In this document: piece by piece, positions 19,771 through 28,496 of the stretch | Layout of the letters: each line of letters opens with the position of its first letter | How positions within the stretch are numbered: the stretch's first letter is position 1 | NCBI RefSeq assembly: GCF_028128615.1 | Contig: NZ_AMDP01000002.1 | Coordinates: forward strand, 248,001-312,000 | Direction: 5' to 3' | DNA: 64,000 nt | DNA from: Enterococcus sp. 5H | GTDB lineage: Bacteria > Bacillota > Bacilli > Lactobacillales > Enterococcaceae | The notes under the pieces: model-generated | Databases searched by the model: none | The model's input: the letters and a program-made list of their open reading frames with translations, nothing else | What the model was told of the DNA's origin: nothing | Program-made: the position numbers and the translations under genes

Positions 19771-21204
19771 ATGGCAGAAGAAAAAATCACACGTTTAGCA
19801 AAAGAAATTTATGAAGAAGTAGGCGGTCAAGGTAACGTCTTAAAACTTCGTCATTGCATGACTCGGGTTCGTATGGATATCCGAGATTATGACAAGGTAA
19901 ATTTGGAAGCGCTAAAAAATATTGATGGTGTCATGGGTGTTGTTGAAGACGATACACTTCAAGTAGTTATTGGACCTGGAACGGTAAATAAAGTAGCTCA
20001 AGAAATGGTTGATATGGCTGGAGTAAAACTAGGAGAGCCTTTCCCAAGTCAAGAAGCGCAATCAGGAAAACAATTAGTAGAAGAAAAAGCTGCTCAAATG
20101 AAGGCAGCTCAAAAGGAAAAAAATAAAAATAATTCAGGCTTTAAAGTTGTTTTGAAATCGATTTCTAATATTTTCGTTCCGTTGATTCCAGCCTTTGTTG
20201 GAGCGGGAATTATCGGCGGAATCGCAGCAGTAATGTCAAATTTATTAGTTGCAGGTACAATTGGAGATTCTTGGCAGCAATATATTGATGTGTTAAATAT
20301 CATTAAAAATGGGATTTTTGCTTATCTAGCGTTATACACAGGGATCAATAGTGCCAGTGAATTCGGTGCGACTCCAGCATTAGGTGGTGTTATTGGAGCA
20401 GTAACGATGTTAACTGGAATGAATCCAGATGCCCCACTGCCCAATTTTTTAACTGGAGGTAATTTATCAGCAGGACAAGGCGGAATTATCGGCGTTATTT
20501 TTGCTGTCTGGTTACTTTCTTTGATTGAAAAACAATTGCATAAAGTTATTCCTGATTCTATTGATATTATTGTAACCCCAACTGTGTCACTCTTAGTAAT
20601 TGGTCTAATTACAATCTTTTTAATTATGCCCGTAGCTGGATTGATTTCAAACAGTTTGGTCGGTGTAATCAATCTTGTTTTAGAAAAGGGAGGAATGCTT
20701 GCTGGATTTACGTTAGGCTTAACATTCTTACCGATGGTTATGTTTGGTTTGCATCAAATTTTAACACCTATTCATATTGAAATGATTAATCAAACTGGAA
20801 TGACGTTATTGTTACCAATTCTTGCAATGGCTGGAGCTGGTCAAGTAGGTGCTGCGTTGGCTTTGTGGATCCGTTGTAAAACAGATACGAAATTAGTTGA
20901 AATGATTAAAGGGGCTTTACCAGTTGGAATTTTAGGGATTGGCGAACCATTGATTTATGGCGTTACGTTACCGTTAGGACGTCCATTTATTACTGCTTGT
21001 ATTGGTGGTGGTATTGGCGGAGCTGTGATTGGTGCGTTTGGTAATGTCGGATCGATTGCCATTGGTCCAAGTGGAGCTGCCTTAATCCCTTTGATTGCAA
21101 ATAATCAATGGTTAGCTTATGTTTTAGGTCTTTTAGCAGCATATGCAGGTGGGTTTGTCGCAACATTCTTCTTTGGAATTCCAAAAGATTTACAAGAAAA
21201 ATAA
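19771..21204 (+). CDS. murP: MurNAc-specific PTS EIIBC permease
   Basis: A 477-residue phosphotransferase permease that imports and 6-phosphorylates MurNAc or MurNAc-GlcNAc. The N-terminal EIIB domain (about 1-85) carries the phosphocysteine in LRHCMTRVR (residue about 30). A linker rich in Lys/Gln follows, then the EIIC domain (about 120-475) with [18 protein letters not shown]. There is no EIIA domain, so phosphate must come from a separate EIIA such as the one at 17065. Specificity rests on the mupG/murQ/murR neighbours. Confidence 0.92.
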   Translation: MAEEKITRLAKEIYEEVGGQGNVLKLRHCMTRVRMDIRDYDKVNLEALKNIDGVMGVVEDDTLQVVIGPGTVNKVAQEMVDMAGVKLGEPFPSQEAQSGKQLVEEKAAQMKAAQKEKNKNNSGFKVVLKSISNIFVPLIPAFVGAGIIGGIAAVMSNLLVAGTIGDSWQQYIDVLNIIKNGIFAYLALYTGINSASEFGATPALGGVIGAVTMLTGMNPDAPLPNFLTGGNLSAGQGGIIGVIFAVWLLSLIEKQLHKVIPDSIDIIVTPTVSLLVIGLITIFLIMPVAGLISNSLVGVINLVLEKGGMLAGFTLGLTFLPMVMFGLHQILTPIHIEMINQTGMTLLLPILAMAGAGQVGAALALWIRCKTDTKLVEMIKGALPVGILGIGEPLIYGVTLPLGRPFITACIGGGIGGAVIGAFGNVGSIAIGPSGAALIPLIANNQWLAYVLGLLAAYAGGFVATFFFGIPKDLQEK

Positions 21205-21229
21205 CATTTTATCAATCGTTTATTTTATA

Positions 21230-21286
21230 AACTGATTTCTTATTTGTAAGTAGTGTTAATTGCTTAAAATGAGAAGTCAGTTTTTT
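21230..21286 (+). terminator. Terminator after murP
   Basis: AACTGA-TTTCT-TATTT pairs with AAAAT-GAGAA-GTCAGTT and is followed by six T. It separates the mupG-murQ-murP transcript from murR. Confidence 0.8.
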
Positions 21287-21341
21287 CAATAGCTAAAATT
21301 GATTCCATTATTTATAGATTTCTTTTAATGTTTTTTTTAGC

Positions 21342-21347
21342 TATAAT
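21342..21347 (+). promoter_or_regulatory. Probable -10 box of murR
   Basis: A perfect TATAAT lies 56 bases before the chosen murR start, behind a T-rich stretch. The -35 region is poor, and no TGAAA-N5-TTTCA operator is seen here. Confidence 0.5.
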
Positions 21348-21403
21348 AGTGTCAGTTCATAAAAAGTTTTATGGGATTTCAATTGATAAAGGACGTGAAT
21401 AAC

Positions 21404-22255
21404 ATGCAGCAAAACATTATTTTAACCATTCAAGATCATCTTGGGAATCTACCGGGATCTGAACAGAAAATTGCAGAGTATATTTTAAAAAATACAAATG
21501 AAGTTATTAATTTAAGTACACAAGAACTTGCAAAAAAAGCTGGTTCAAGCCCAGCTGCAATTATCCGTTTTTGCCGTTCGATTGAAGTTAGTGGTTTTAC
21601 AGATTTAAAAATATTACTATCTGCTAATTTAGGTATGATTGATACTGAAATGTATACAGAAGTCGAAAATGGCGAGACGACTGCAGCAATTAAGCAAAAA
21701 CTACAGCATCGTGTAATCCACGTAATTGAAAGAACTAACGAGCATTTAGAAGATAAAGCCATTGATTTAGCTGTAAATGAAATAGAAGCAGCAGAAATCA
21801 TCTATGTTTATGGAGTAGGAGCTTCTTCATTGGTTGCTCAAGATATCTATCAAAAATTTACTCGACTTGGAAGAAACGTTTTTTTTAGCATGGATCATCA
21901 TTTGTTTGCCTCAGCAATTGGAACCAATCATTTAAAAGGTATTTTTATTGGGATTTCAAGTTCAGGTATGAACCAGGAAACTGTTGCATTAGCAGATTTA
22001 TCCGCAAGTAAAGGCATGACGGTAATTAGTTTGACCGCTGATACAGGCTCTCTTTTAGCTAGTAACAGTGACGTTGTGTTATTAACACCAGAAGGAGAAG
22101 AGGCGCCATTAAGAAGTGCTGCGACGGTTTCTCTAACAGCGCAACTATTTGTGGTAGATGTTTTATTTTTTGCATATGCTGCTAAAAATTATGATGAAAC
22201 GCTGAAAGAAATTCGACATTCTAAAAAGGCTGTTGAAACGGTAAAAAAACGCTGA
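21404..22255 (+). CDS. murR: MurR, RpiR-family regulator of MurNAc catabolism
   Basis: A 283-residue regulator with an N-terminal HTH domain (about 1-75; motif STQELAKKAGSSPAAIIRFC) and a C-terminal SIS sugar-phosphate-binding domain (about 125-260). In E. coli and staphylococci MurR represses murQP and is released by MurNAc-6-phosphate. ATG 21404 is ten bases after AAAGGA; an upstream ATG at 21371 has no ribosome site. A terminator separates it from murP, so it is expressed independently. Its likely operators lie upstream of mupG. Confidence 0.9.
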   Translation: MQQNIILTIQDHLGNLPGSEQKIAEYILKNTNEVINLSTQELAKKAGSSPAAIIRFCRSIEVSGFTDLKILLSANLGMIDTEMYTEVENGETTAAIKQKLQHRVIHVIERTNEHLEDKAIDLAVNEIEAAEIIYVYGVGASSLVAQDIYQKFTRLGRNVFFSMDHHLFASAIGTNHLKGIFIGISSSGMNQETVALADLSASKGMTVISLTADTGSLLASNSDVVLLTPEGEEAPLRSAATVSLTAQLFVVDVLFFAYAAKNYDETLKEIRHSKKAVETVKKR

Positions 22256-22265
22256 ATTTAAAAAA

Positions 22266-22435
22266 TGAGGCTGAGACAAAAGCGCTTAGCTCCAAGAAAT
22301 AAGAAGGGATTCACGAAAATTGATCTTCAAATTTTTGTGAATTTCGGCTTATTTCCGAAGGAGCTGCTTTTTTCTCCCCGTTTATTCGGATCTAGTGAGT
22401 GAAACAAAACTGATCTTTAGTTTTGTCCCACTCAC
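22266..22435. repeat. About 170-bp intergenic repeat element with inverted ends
   Basis: The element opens with GAGGCTGAGACAAAA and closes with TTTTGTCCCACTCAC, an imperfect inverted match. Inside is a long nested hairpin (AGCTCC at about 22288 with GGAGCT at 22360; AATAAG with CTTATT; TTCACGAAAATT with AATTTTTGTGAA). The right part matches 17624-17687, including TTATTCGGAT. No coding capacity is seen. Confidence 0.6.
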
Positions 22436-22443
22436 ATTTTTTT
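22395..22443 (+). terminator. Terminator of murR
   Basis: Seventeen-base arms (22395-22411 and 22419-22435) with few mismatches and an AGTTTTGTC core are followed by seven T, just before the converging phosphatase gene. Confidence 0.88.
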
Positions 22444-22447
22444 ACGC

Positions 22448-23149
22448 TTAATTGTGCAGTGATATTTTTTTACCTTCATCAATATAATGAGTATCATTAA
22501 CAGTATCAATAGTAAACCTACCATTTTCATAGATAAGCTTAGTCACACTGCCATTTTCTAACCCAATTTGCATTGGCAAAGTATTGTCAATTAAAGAAAG
22601 CAGAAATGAAATTGTCAGACCGTGCGAAACAATCATGACATTACCGCCGCCATTTTTTTCTGTTTTATGAGCGATGTCTTCAAAACCAGTCCAGACACGT
22701 TCACGAATTTTTTCATAAGGTTCAGCCCAATCAGCGGTATCAGCTGCGATAATAGCATCAGCTAAATCTTTATAACTAATTCGGTTCGTCATCATATCTT
22801 CATAATTTTTAAATGCTAATATTCTAGGAACAACTCCCCAAAGCTCGCCATCATAACCGCCATCCAATGAACCAAAACACCATTCTCGAATCCGGCTATC
22901 TGTAGCATAAGGAATAACGGCCCCTTGCTTGTGTTCTTGTAAAATAATTCTGGCGGTCTGCATCGCTCGGCCACTATCACTGGAATAGGCTTCTTCAAAA
23001 TCGATATTTTTTAACCCCATACCTAAATAGTGAATACCAGCTTCACCTTGCTTAGTTAAAGGTGTATCCGACCAGCCTTGCGTTCGTCCAATTGTGTTGA
23101 ACATTGTTTTACCATGTCTAATGATATACAGCGTTGTTGGTTTAGTCAT
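22448..23149 (-). CDS. Histidine phosphatase (phosphoglycerate mutase-like) family protein
   Basis: A 233-residue cytosolic protein with the catalytic RHGKT motif (about 11-15), RTQGWSDTPLTKQG, and the second histidine in VSHGLTISFLL (about 176-186). A middle insertion rich in acidic residues departs from true phosphoglycerate mutases, so it is more likely a broad or regulatory phosphatase. The ATG follows AGGAGGATG. It lies 34 bases after the MBL hydrolase gene and probably shares its promoter. The substrate is unknown. Confidence 0.85.
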   Translation of the reverse strand: MTKPTTLYIIRHGKTMFNTIGRTQGWSDTPLTKQGEAGIHYLGMGLKNIDFEEAYSSDSGRAMQTARIILQEHKQGAVIPYATDSRIREWCFGSLDGGYDGELWGVVPRILAFKNYEDMMTNRISYKDLADAIIAADTADWAEPYEKIRERVWTGFEDIAHKTEKNGGGNVMIVSHGLTISFLLSLIDNTLPMQIGLENGSVTKLIYENGRFTIDTVNDTHYIDEGKKISLHN

Positions 23150-23183
23150 AAAACATCCTCCTAAAAAAATTATTCAATAAAAT

Positions 23184-23810
23184 TTAGTTAAAAAAAGGAT
23201 TTGTCTTTTTTTCATGTTCAATTGTTGTCGCATCACCATGACCAGAATAAGCAGGAAATTCGTCTGGTAATGTGAATAGATACGTTTGAATACTGTGGAG
23301 TAATTGATTCATATCACCTGTGTGTAAATCTGTTCTGCCAATGCTTCCTTTAAACAGAGCATCACCAGTTATGACAAAATCATCAAAAATAAAACTTACA
23401 CTGCCAATTGAATGACCAGGAGTGGGAACAACTGAGAATTTCATGCCGCCTAAATCATAACTTTTCATTTCAAATTCTACTTCTGCAGGCTGGACAATAA
23501 TATCTGCAATGTCATCATGACGACCTAATCCAGATAAGTTTAGAGTAGGATCTGATAACCATTCTTGCTCAAGCGGACTAACATATACTGGGATTTTATA
23601 AAGAGAACGAAGCTCTTCAACGGCACCGATATGATCGTAATGGGTATGTGTTAATAAAATAGCAACTGGTGCTTTTCCAGTTTTTTCAATCTGTGTTGAG
23701 ATTTTCTGCGCTTCAGCACCTGGATCAATAATTAGTAAATTAGTATCATTGTAAATTAAGTAACAATTTTCTTGAATTGGTCCAGTTAAAATCCGTTCAA
23801 TTTTCAACAT
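23184..23810 (-). CDS. Metallo-beta-lactamase fold hydrolase (YqgX/glyoxalase II-like)
   Basis: A 208-residue metallohydrolase with the zinc motif THTHYDHIGAVEEL (about 54-67), TPGHSIGSVSF, GDALFKGSIGRTDL and a final GHGDATT. This pattern matches the YqgX/YcbL group, related to hydroxyacylglutathione hydrolase but lacking its C-terminal domain. Physiological substrates in Gram-positives are unclear, possibly bacillithiol- or glutathione-thioesters. The ATG follows AAGGAGG. It is the first gene of a two-gene minus-strand unit. Confidence 0.85.
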   Translation of the reverse strand: MLKIERILTGPIQENCYLIYNDTNLLIIDPGAEAQKISTQIEKTGKAPVAILLTHTHYDHIGAVEELRSLYKIPVYVSPLEQEWLSDPTLNLSGLGRHDDIADIIVQPAEVEFEMKSYDLGGMKFSVVPTPGHSIGSVSFIFDDFVITGDALFKGSIGRTDLHTGDMNQLLHSIQTYLFTLPDEFPAYSGHGDATTIEHEKKTNPFFN

Positions 23811-23847
23811 ATTTATTTAGCCTCCTTGTAAGTTTGAATCTTAATTA

Positions 23848-23875
23848 AGTATAACCTAATATGAGGAAGATTCAA
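23848..23875 (-). promoter_or_regulatory. Promoter of the MBL-phosphatase pair
   Basis: On the minus strand, TTGAAT (23870-23875), a 16-base spacer and TATACT (23848-23853), 38 bases before the start codon. Confidence 0.65.
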
Positions 23876-23945
23876 AAGCCATTAGTATTGATTTTTATTA
23901 TTTTCATTATAGTCCTTAGTTGGAAATTATCACTAACTAAATTAG

Positions 23946-24020
23946 TTAATGTTCGTATTTTAATTGTTTTTATGATTATTAAAAACTTTTTTCAATAAAA
24001 TATAGATTAAATACGAATTA
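23946..24020. promoter_or_regulatory. Two PurBox-like sites before guaD
   Basis: The inverted site near 23946-23962 reads AAATACGAACATT on the minus strand, 12 of 13 matches to the PurR consensus AWWWCCGAACWWT. A second, AAATACGAATTAT (about 24008-24020), is weaker (11 of 13). They are about 60 bp apart, unlike the usual close pair. Regulation by PurR is inferred. Confidence 0.5.
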
Positions 24021-24064
24021 TTGTATATAAAGTGTTTTGTATTGTTACGAGAGGGGCGCATGGC

Positions 24065-25450
24065 ATGTTTAAGAATATTGTAAAAGGAACAGGTTTTACA
24101 AGTGTAGATCCAAAAAATATCAGAATTCTCGAAAATACACTATTTTGTATTTCAGAAACTGGAAGTATTGCTAAAATAATTCAGCCAAATGAAAAAGATT
24201 ATGAAGAACTGAGTGAGAGCTATTCGGCTGCCGATAAATTAGTTGAACTGAAAAAAGGGCAGTATATTTTACCAGGATTTGTTGATCTTCATGTCCATGC
24301 ACCTCAATGGGCTCAGACTGGCACAGCTCTTGATCTACCATTATATGAGTGGTTAAATACTTACACGTTTCCGTTGGAAGCAAAATTTTCTGATCTAGAA
24401 TTCGCTGAAAAAGTTTATTCTGATCTTGTTTCTCAATTACTGCGCAATGGGACTACGACGGCACTTTATTTTGCTACTGTGCATCGTAAAGCAAGCTATC
24501 GTCTAGCTGAAATTTGTAGTGAAAAAGGTCAACGAGGATTAGTTGGTAAAGTTGTGATGGATGATAAAGAACAGAATCCAGAATTTTACCGTGATGACAC
24601 AGCTGAATCAGCTATTGCAGAAACAGAGCTTTTTATAAAAGAAGTTCAAGCACTAAATAAGCATACGCCACAAGGTGTTTATCCAGTGGTGACACCACGT
24701 TTTATCCCAAGCTGTACGGATGAATCTCTTAGAGGACTTGGAGCGCTGGCGAAAAAATATGATGTGCATATTCAATCTCATTGTAGTGAGAGTGATTGGG
24801 CACATGAATTTGTCAAAGAACGATTTGGAAAGAACGATGCATTTGCACTGAATGAATTCGGTTTGCTGTCAGAAAAAGCTGTAATGGCGCATTGTGGCTT
24901 TTTATCAGATCAAGATATGCGATTGTTTTCAGAAACTGGAACAGCAGTAGCTCATTGCCCAATTTCAAATGCTTATTTTGGAAATGCTGTGACACCCATA
25001 GCAAAATTACTCAACGATTACCAAGTTCAGGTTGGATTAGGTAGTGATGTTTCTGGTGGTTTTTCACCTAGTCTGTTTGACAATGTTAGGCAAGCGGTCA
25101 TCTCTTCAAGAATGTTGGAAGATGGTGTCGACAATAATTGTTGTAGTGAGAAACGTGGTGTGAAAAATTCCAGCATTACTTTAAACGAAGCTTTTTATTT
25201 AGCAACAGCTGGTGGCGGCAATTCGTTAAGTATGCCGATTGGTAAATTGGAAGTGGGTTTTGCTTGGGATATCCAAATTATTGATACAAAGAACTTACCT
25301 ATTTTTTCTGAGGAAGAGTCGTTAGCAGATCTTTTTCAAAAAATACTTTATCTTTCAAGACCTGAAAACATTAAAGAAGTTTGGGTTCAAGGCAAAAAAG
25401 TTCATGAAAATACTTTAGGACTAGGAGTGTACAAAGAAAATGTCAGATAA
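24065..25450 (+). CDS. guaD: Guanine deaminase
   Basis: GuaD hydrolyses guanine to xanthine and ammonia in purine salvage or breakdown. The 461-residue amidohydrolase has the metal motif FVDLHVHAPQW (about 81-91), SHCSESDWAHEF, MAHCGFLS, AHCPISNAYFGNA and the GLGSDVSGGFSPS loop that binds the late aspartate ligand. ATG 24065 is eight bases after GAGGGG; the GTG at 24032 lacks a site. It overlaps the NCS2 permease gene by 11 bases, so the two are coupled. Confidence 0.94.
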   Translation: MFKNIVKGTGFTSVDPKNIRILENTLFCISETGSIAKIIQPNEKDYEELSESYSAADKLVELKKGQYILPGFVDLHVHAPQWAQTGTALDLPLYEWLNTYTFPLEAKFSDLEFAEKVYSDLVSQLLRNGTTTALYFATVHRKASYRLAEICSEKGQRGLVGKVVMDDKEQNPEFYRDDTAESAIAETELFIKEVQALNKHTPQGVYPVVTPRFIPSCTDESLRGLGALAKKYDVHIQSHCSESDWAHEFVKERFGKNDAFALNEFGLLSEKAVMAHCGFLSDQDMRLFSETGTAVAHCPISNAYFGNAVTPIAKLLNDYQVQVGLGSDVSGGFSPSLFDNVRQAVISSRMLEDGVDNNCCSEKRGVKNSSITLNEAFYLATAGGGNSLSMPIGKLEVGFAWDIQIIDTKNLPIFSEEESLADLFQKILYLSRPENIKEVWVQGKKVHENTLGLGVYKENVR

Positions 25451-26825
25451 CCAAGAAAAGCCATCAAAATTAACTGTAGGACCAAATGATGATCTGTCTT
25501 TGGGACAATCAGCACTACTAGGGATTCAACATGTTTTGGCAATGGATGTATATGTTGTACCATTTATTATCGCATCTGTTATTGTTTTAACAACGAAAGA
25601 ATCTTCTGCGTTAATTCAATCAACTTTTATTGCAGCGGGGTTGGCAACGATTGTTCAATCGTATTTTTGTATGAAATTACCTGTTGCTCAAGGTCCTTCA
25701 TTTATTCCAATTGGAGCAATTGCGGGGATTTATTTTGCTAATAGCCAAGGCGGAAATGGTTGGGGAACTGTTTTAGGCTCGAGTTTAGTTGGTGCAGTTT
25801 TAGTGATTATTTTGGGAATGACTGGGATCTTTAATCGTTTAATTAAAGCTTTTGTGCCGCCTATTGTTGGCGGAACGATAATATTTATCGTAGGTTTGTC
25901 TTTAATGCCAGTTGCGTTGAATGATAATGTTTTCAAAGCTTCTGGAGATTTAGGTCAAAATATTTTATTGGCAATAATAGCTGCTACTACATTAGTTGTA
26001 TTCGCAATGATTGGCTCCCGATTCTCAGGGAAAGGGCGTATATTCCGAATTTCATCCGTTATCTTAGCCTTGGTTTTCGGGTGTTTGGCTGCACAATTTA
26101 TGGGCATTCTTGATTTTTCTCAAGTAGCGAATGCTCGATTATTTAGCCTACCTCAAGTACCGTTTGTTGATTTTCATTTTTCTTTTGATTTGTCTTCTAT
26201 ATTAACTATGACAATTATTTATATTGTTTTAATGGCAGAAACGACAGGAACTTGGTTTGCGGTTAGTCATGTATGTGAAGAACCTTTGACAGATGAAAAT
26301 ATTAATCGTGGTGTTGTGGGTGAAGGCATCGGTTGTTTGATCTCTTCTGTATTGGGAGCGACACCTGTAACTGGTTATTCCACAAATGCGGGAATTATTT
26401 CAATTACAGGAGTAGCCAGCAAAAAAGTATTTGCGGCAGCCGGAGTTTGGTTTATTATTTTTGGTTTTTCAGGAAAACTTTCAACTCTAATTTCTTCAAT
26501 TCCAGCACCAGTGATTGGTGGTGTTTTTGTAATTGTTTGCGGAATTATTTCGATTAGTGGACTCAAGGTAATTAAAGAAATTGATATCAATGAAAAAGAG
26601 ATGTATGTTATTGCGATTCCGATGATTCTGACAATTGCTTTAACGTTAATTCCTGAAGAATTTATTCAATCATTACCACAATTTTTGCAATACTTATTTG
26701 GTTCATCAGTGGCAACTGCATCAATTGCGGCAATTATTTTAAATCGACTACTTCCATCTGAAAAAAATGAAAAAGTAAGAACTCAAGAGAAACTGGTCGA
26801 AGCTCAAGAGATAGAAACAGCGTAA
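25440..26825 (+). CDS. NCS2 family purine permease, probably xanthine or guanine
   Basis: A 461-residue membrane carrier of the NCS2/NAT family with about 14 predicted helices. Family marks include LLGIQHVLAMDVYVVPF near the N-terminus, KLPVAQGPSFIPIG, the ETTGTW motif and TPVTGYSTNAGIISITGVAS. The pattern is of the xanthine/uric acid rather than uracil type. Overlap with guaD points to uptake of guanine or xanthine. The substrate cannot be fixed from sequence alone. AGGAGTG precedes the start. Confidence 0.82.
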   Translation: MSDNQEKPSKLTVGPNDDLSLGQSALLGIQHVLAMDVYVVPFIIASVIVLTTKESSALIQSTFIAAGLATIVQSYFCMKLPVAQGPSFIPIGAIAGIYFANSQGGNGWGTVLGSSLVGAVLVIILGMTGIFNRLIKAFVPPIVGGTIIFIVGLSLMPVALNDNVFKASGDLGQNILLAIIAATTLVVFAMIGSRFSGKGRIFRISSVILALVFGCLAAQFMGILDFSQVANARLFSLPQVPFVDFHFSFDLSSILTMTIIYIVLMAETTGTWFAVSHVCEEPLTDENINRGVVGEGIGCLISSVLGATPVTGYSTNAGIISITGVASKKVFAAAGVWFIIFGFSGKLSTLISSIPAPVIGGVFVIVCGIISISGLKVIKEIDINEKEMYVIAIPMILTIALTLIPEEFIQSLPQFLQYLFGSSVATASIAAIILNRLLPSEKNEKVRTQEKLVEAQEIETA

Positions 26826-26903
26826 ATACAGAGTAGCTAAAAAGTTATTCGCAAAGAACTGCTTAATTTTTTATCTAATTTCCTTATTTTTCGTCATTTA
26901 CCT

Positions 26904-26932
26904 TTGACTTTCTAGGGGAAATAGTGTAAATT
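26904..26932 (+). promoter_or_regulatory. Promoter of guaC
   Basis: TTGACT (26904-26909), a 17-base spacer and TAAATT (26927-26932). The PurBox pair lies immediately downstream of the expected start of transcription, consistent with repression. Confidence 0.75.
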
Positions 26933-26941
26933 ATCATGGGT

Positions 26942-26984
26942 GTTCGAAAATACGAACGATATTATGGTTAATGTTCGTGTTTTT
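26942..26984. promoter_or_regulatory. PurBox pair in the guaC leader
   Basis: AAATACGAACGAT (26948-26960) and an inverted AAACACGAACATT (about 26970-26982, minus strand) each match the PurR consensus at 11 of 13. They form the close, oppositely oriented pair known from PurR operators. GTTCG-N6-CGAAC at 26942-26957 adds a further half-site. Confidence 0.65.
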
Positions 26985-27021
26985 GCGTATTTTAATAGAT
27001 CTTGCTAGGAGGCAGTAAAGT

Positions 27022-27999
27022 ATGAAAGTATTTGATTATGAAGATGTCCAGTTGATTCCCAATAAATGTATTGTGAACAGCCGATCCGAATGTAATACAG
27101 AAGTAAAATTAGGTAAACATACCTTTAAAATGCCTGTAGTTCCAGCGAATATGCAGACGATTATTGATGAGAATATCGCTGAGTTTTTAGCCGAAAATAA
27201 TTATTTTTACATCATGCATCGTTTTGATGAAAATGCTCGTATCCCTTTTATTGAAAAAATGAATAAAAAAAGATTAATCACTTCAATTAGTGTTGGAGTA
27301 AAAGAAGCTGAATATGGATTTGTTGAAGAATTGGCAAAACGCAAATTAGTTCCTGACTATGTGACAATTGATATTGCTCATGGTCATTCTAATGCAGTAA
27401 TAAATATGATCCAACATTTAAAAAAACATTTACCTGAAACGTTTGTTATCGCGGGTAATGTTGGTACTCCAGAAGCTGTTCGTGAATTGGAAAATGCCGG
27501 AGCGGATGCAACCAAAGTTGGAATCGGTCCCGGTAAAGTCTGTATTACAAAAATCAAAACAGGTTTTGGAACAGGCGGCTGGCAATTAGCAGCACTACGT
27601 TGGTGTGCTAAAGCTGCGAGAAAACCAATTATCGCTGATGGTGGCATTCGTACACCGGGAGATGTTGCGAAATCGGTTCGTTTTGGTGCGACAATGGTAA
27701 TGATCGGATCATTATTTGCAGGGCATGAAGAATCTCCTGGTGAAACTAAAGTTGAAGATGGTATTGTTTACAAAGAATATTTTGGCAGTGCTTCTGAATT
27801 TCAAAAAGGTGAAAAGAAAAATGTTGAAGGTAAGAAAATTTGGATTCAGCATAAAGGCAGTTTAGCTGATACACTGAATGAAATGCAGCAAGATTTACAA
27901 TCTTCTATTTCGTATGCTGGCGGGCGTGATCTTGAAGCGATTCGAAAAGTAGATTATGTAATTGTCAAAAACTCAATTTTCAATGGTGATACAATTTAA
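27022..27999 (+). CDS. guaC: GMP reductase
   Basis: GuaC reduces GMP to IMP with NADPH and release of ammonia, rebalancing guanine and adenine nucleotides. The 325-residue IMPDH/GMPR-family barrel lacks CBS domains and has the catalytic cysteine in [15 protein letters not shown] (C174), plus [12 protein letters not shown]. The short form and the [17 protein letters not shown] loop fit GMP reductase rather than IMP dehydrogenase. The ATG follows CTAGGAGG. It has its own promoter, with PurBoxes in the leader, and a terminator. Confidence 0.96.
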   Translation: MKVFDYEDVQLIPNKCIVNSRSECNTEVKLGKHTFKMPVVPANMQTIIDENIAEFLAENNYFYIMHRFDENARIPFIEKMNKKRLITSISVGVKEAEYGFVEELAKRKLVPDYVTIDIAHGHSNAVINMIQHLKKHLPETFVIAGNVGTPEAVRELENAGADATKVGIGPGKVCITKIKTGFGTGGWQLAALRWCAKAARKPIIADGGIRTPGDVAKSVRFGATMVMIGSLFAGHEESPGETKVEDGIVYKEYFGSASEFQKGEKKNVEGKKIWIQHKGSLADTLNEMQQDLQSSISYAGGRDLEAIRKVDYVIVKNSIFNGDTI

Positions 28000-28017
28000 T
28001 AAGAATAACATTTAGAC

Positions 28018-28058
28018 AAAAGCAGCTAGTAACCGGAAAAAGGGCTAGTTGCTTTTTT
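28018..28058 (+). terminator. Terminator after guaC
   Basis: AAAAGCAGCTAG pairs with CTAGTTGCTTTT (one G-T wobble) around a 15-base loop and runs into six T. Confidence 0.88.
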
Positions 28059-28074
28059 ATTTTCAATTTTTTAC

Positions 28075-28103
28075 TTTACCTGTCGTAGTAATCATGTTAT
28101 GAT
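28075..28103 (+). promoter_or_regulatory. Promoter of the padR operon
   Basis: TTTACC, a 17-base spacer and TATGAT, about 50 bases before the start codon. Confidence 0.65.
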
Positions 28104-28128
28104 AATTACAACGACAGACGTAGTACGT
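28081..28128. promoter_or_regulatory. Probable PadR operator palindromes
   Basis: A 36-bp imperfect palindrome (28081-28116, ends TGTCGT and ACGACA, 14 of 18 pairs) spans the spacer and -10 box. Two bases later comes the perfect 11-mer ACGTAGTACGT (28118-28128). Autorepression by the downstream PadR protein is the natural reading. Confidence 0.6.
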
Positions 28129-28154
28129 TAGGTGTAGTAATCGGAGGTGGTTAA

Positions 28155-28496
28155 ATGATTAGCAGCGATGCTATCAGGGGATACAATGACACGTTTATCT
28201 TGTCCGTTTTGATGGAAGGAGACTCATATGGTTATGCAATTTCTAAGCGAATTACAGAAATTTCGGCGAATAATTATTCTATAAAAGAAACCACATTATA
28301 TTCGGCATTTAACCGTTTAGAAAAAAATAGTTTCATTCAATCGTTTCCGGGACAAGTCACACATGGAAAAAAACGAACATACTATACCATTACCAAAGCT
28401 GGAAAAGACTATTTAGAAGAAAAAATCGCAGAATGGCAACTAACTAAAAATGTTGTCGAGCGATTTATTGAGGGGGATAAAAATGAAAACAATTAG
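28155..28496 (+). CDS. PadR family transcriptional regulator
   Basis: A 113-residue winged-helix regulator. The N-terminal DTFILSVLMEGDSYGYAIS and the KKRTYYTITKAGKDYLEE wing are characteristic of the PadR family. A short C-terminal helix would allow dimerisation. It overlaps the next gene by 14 bases; PadR/HAAS-protein pairs of this kind are common in Firmicutes, with PadR repressing its own operon. The start follows GGAGGTGG. The inducing signal is unknown. Confidence 0.92.
   Translation: MISSDAIRGYNDTFILSVLMEGDSYGYAISKRITEISANNYSIKETTLYSAFNRLEKNSFIQSFPGQVTHGKKRTYYTITKAGKDYLEEKIAEWQLTKNVVERFIEGDKNENN

Noticed and set aside
24032-24064. GTG start for guanine deaminase at 24032
   Set aside because: It has no ribosome site and adds 11 non-conserved residues; ATG 24065 follows GAGGGG at the right distance.
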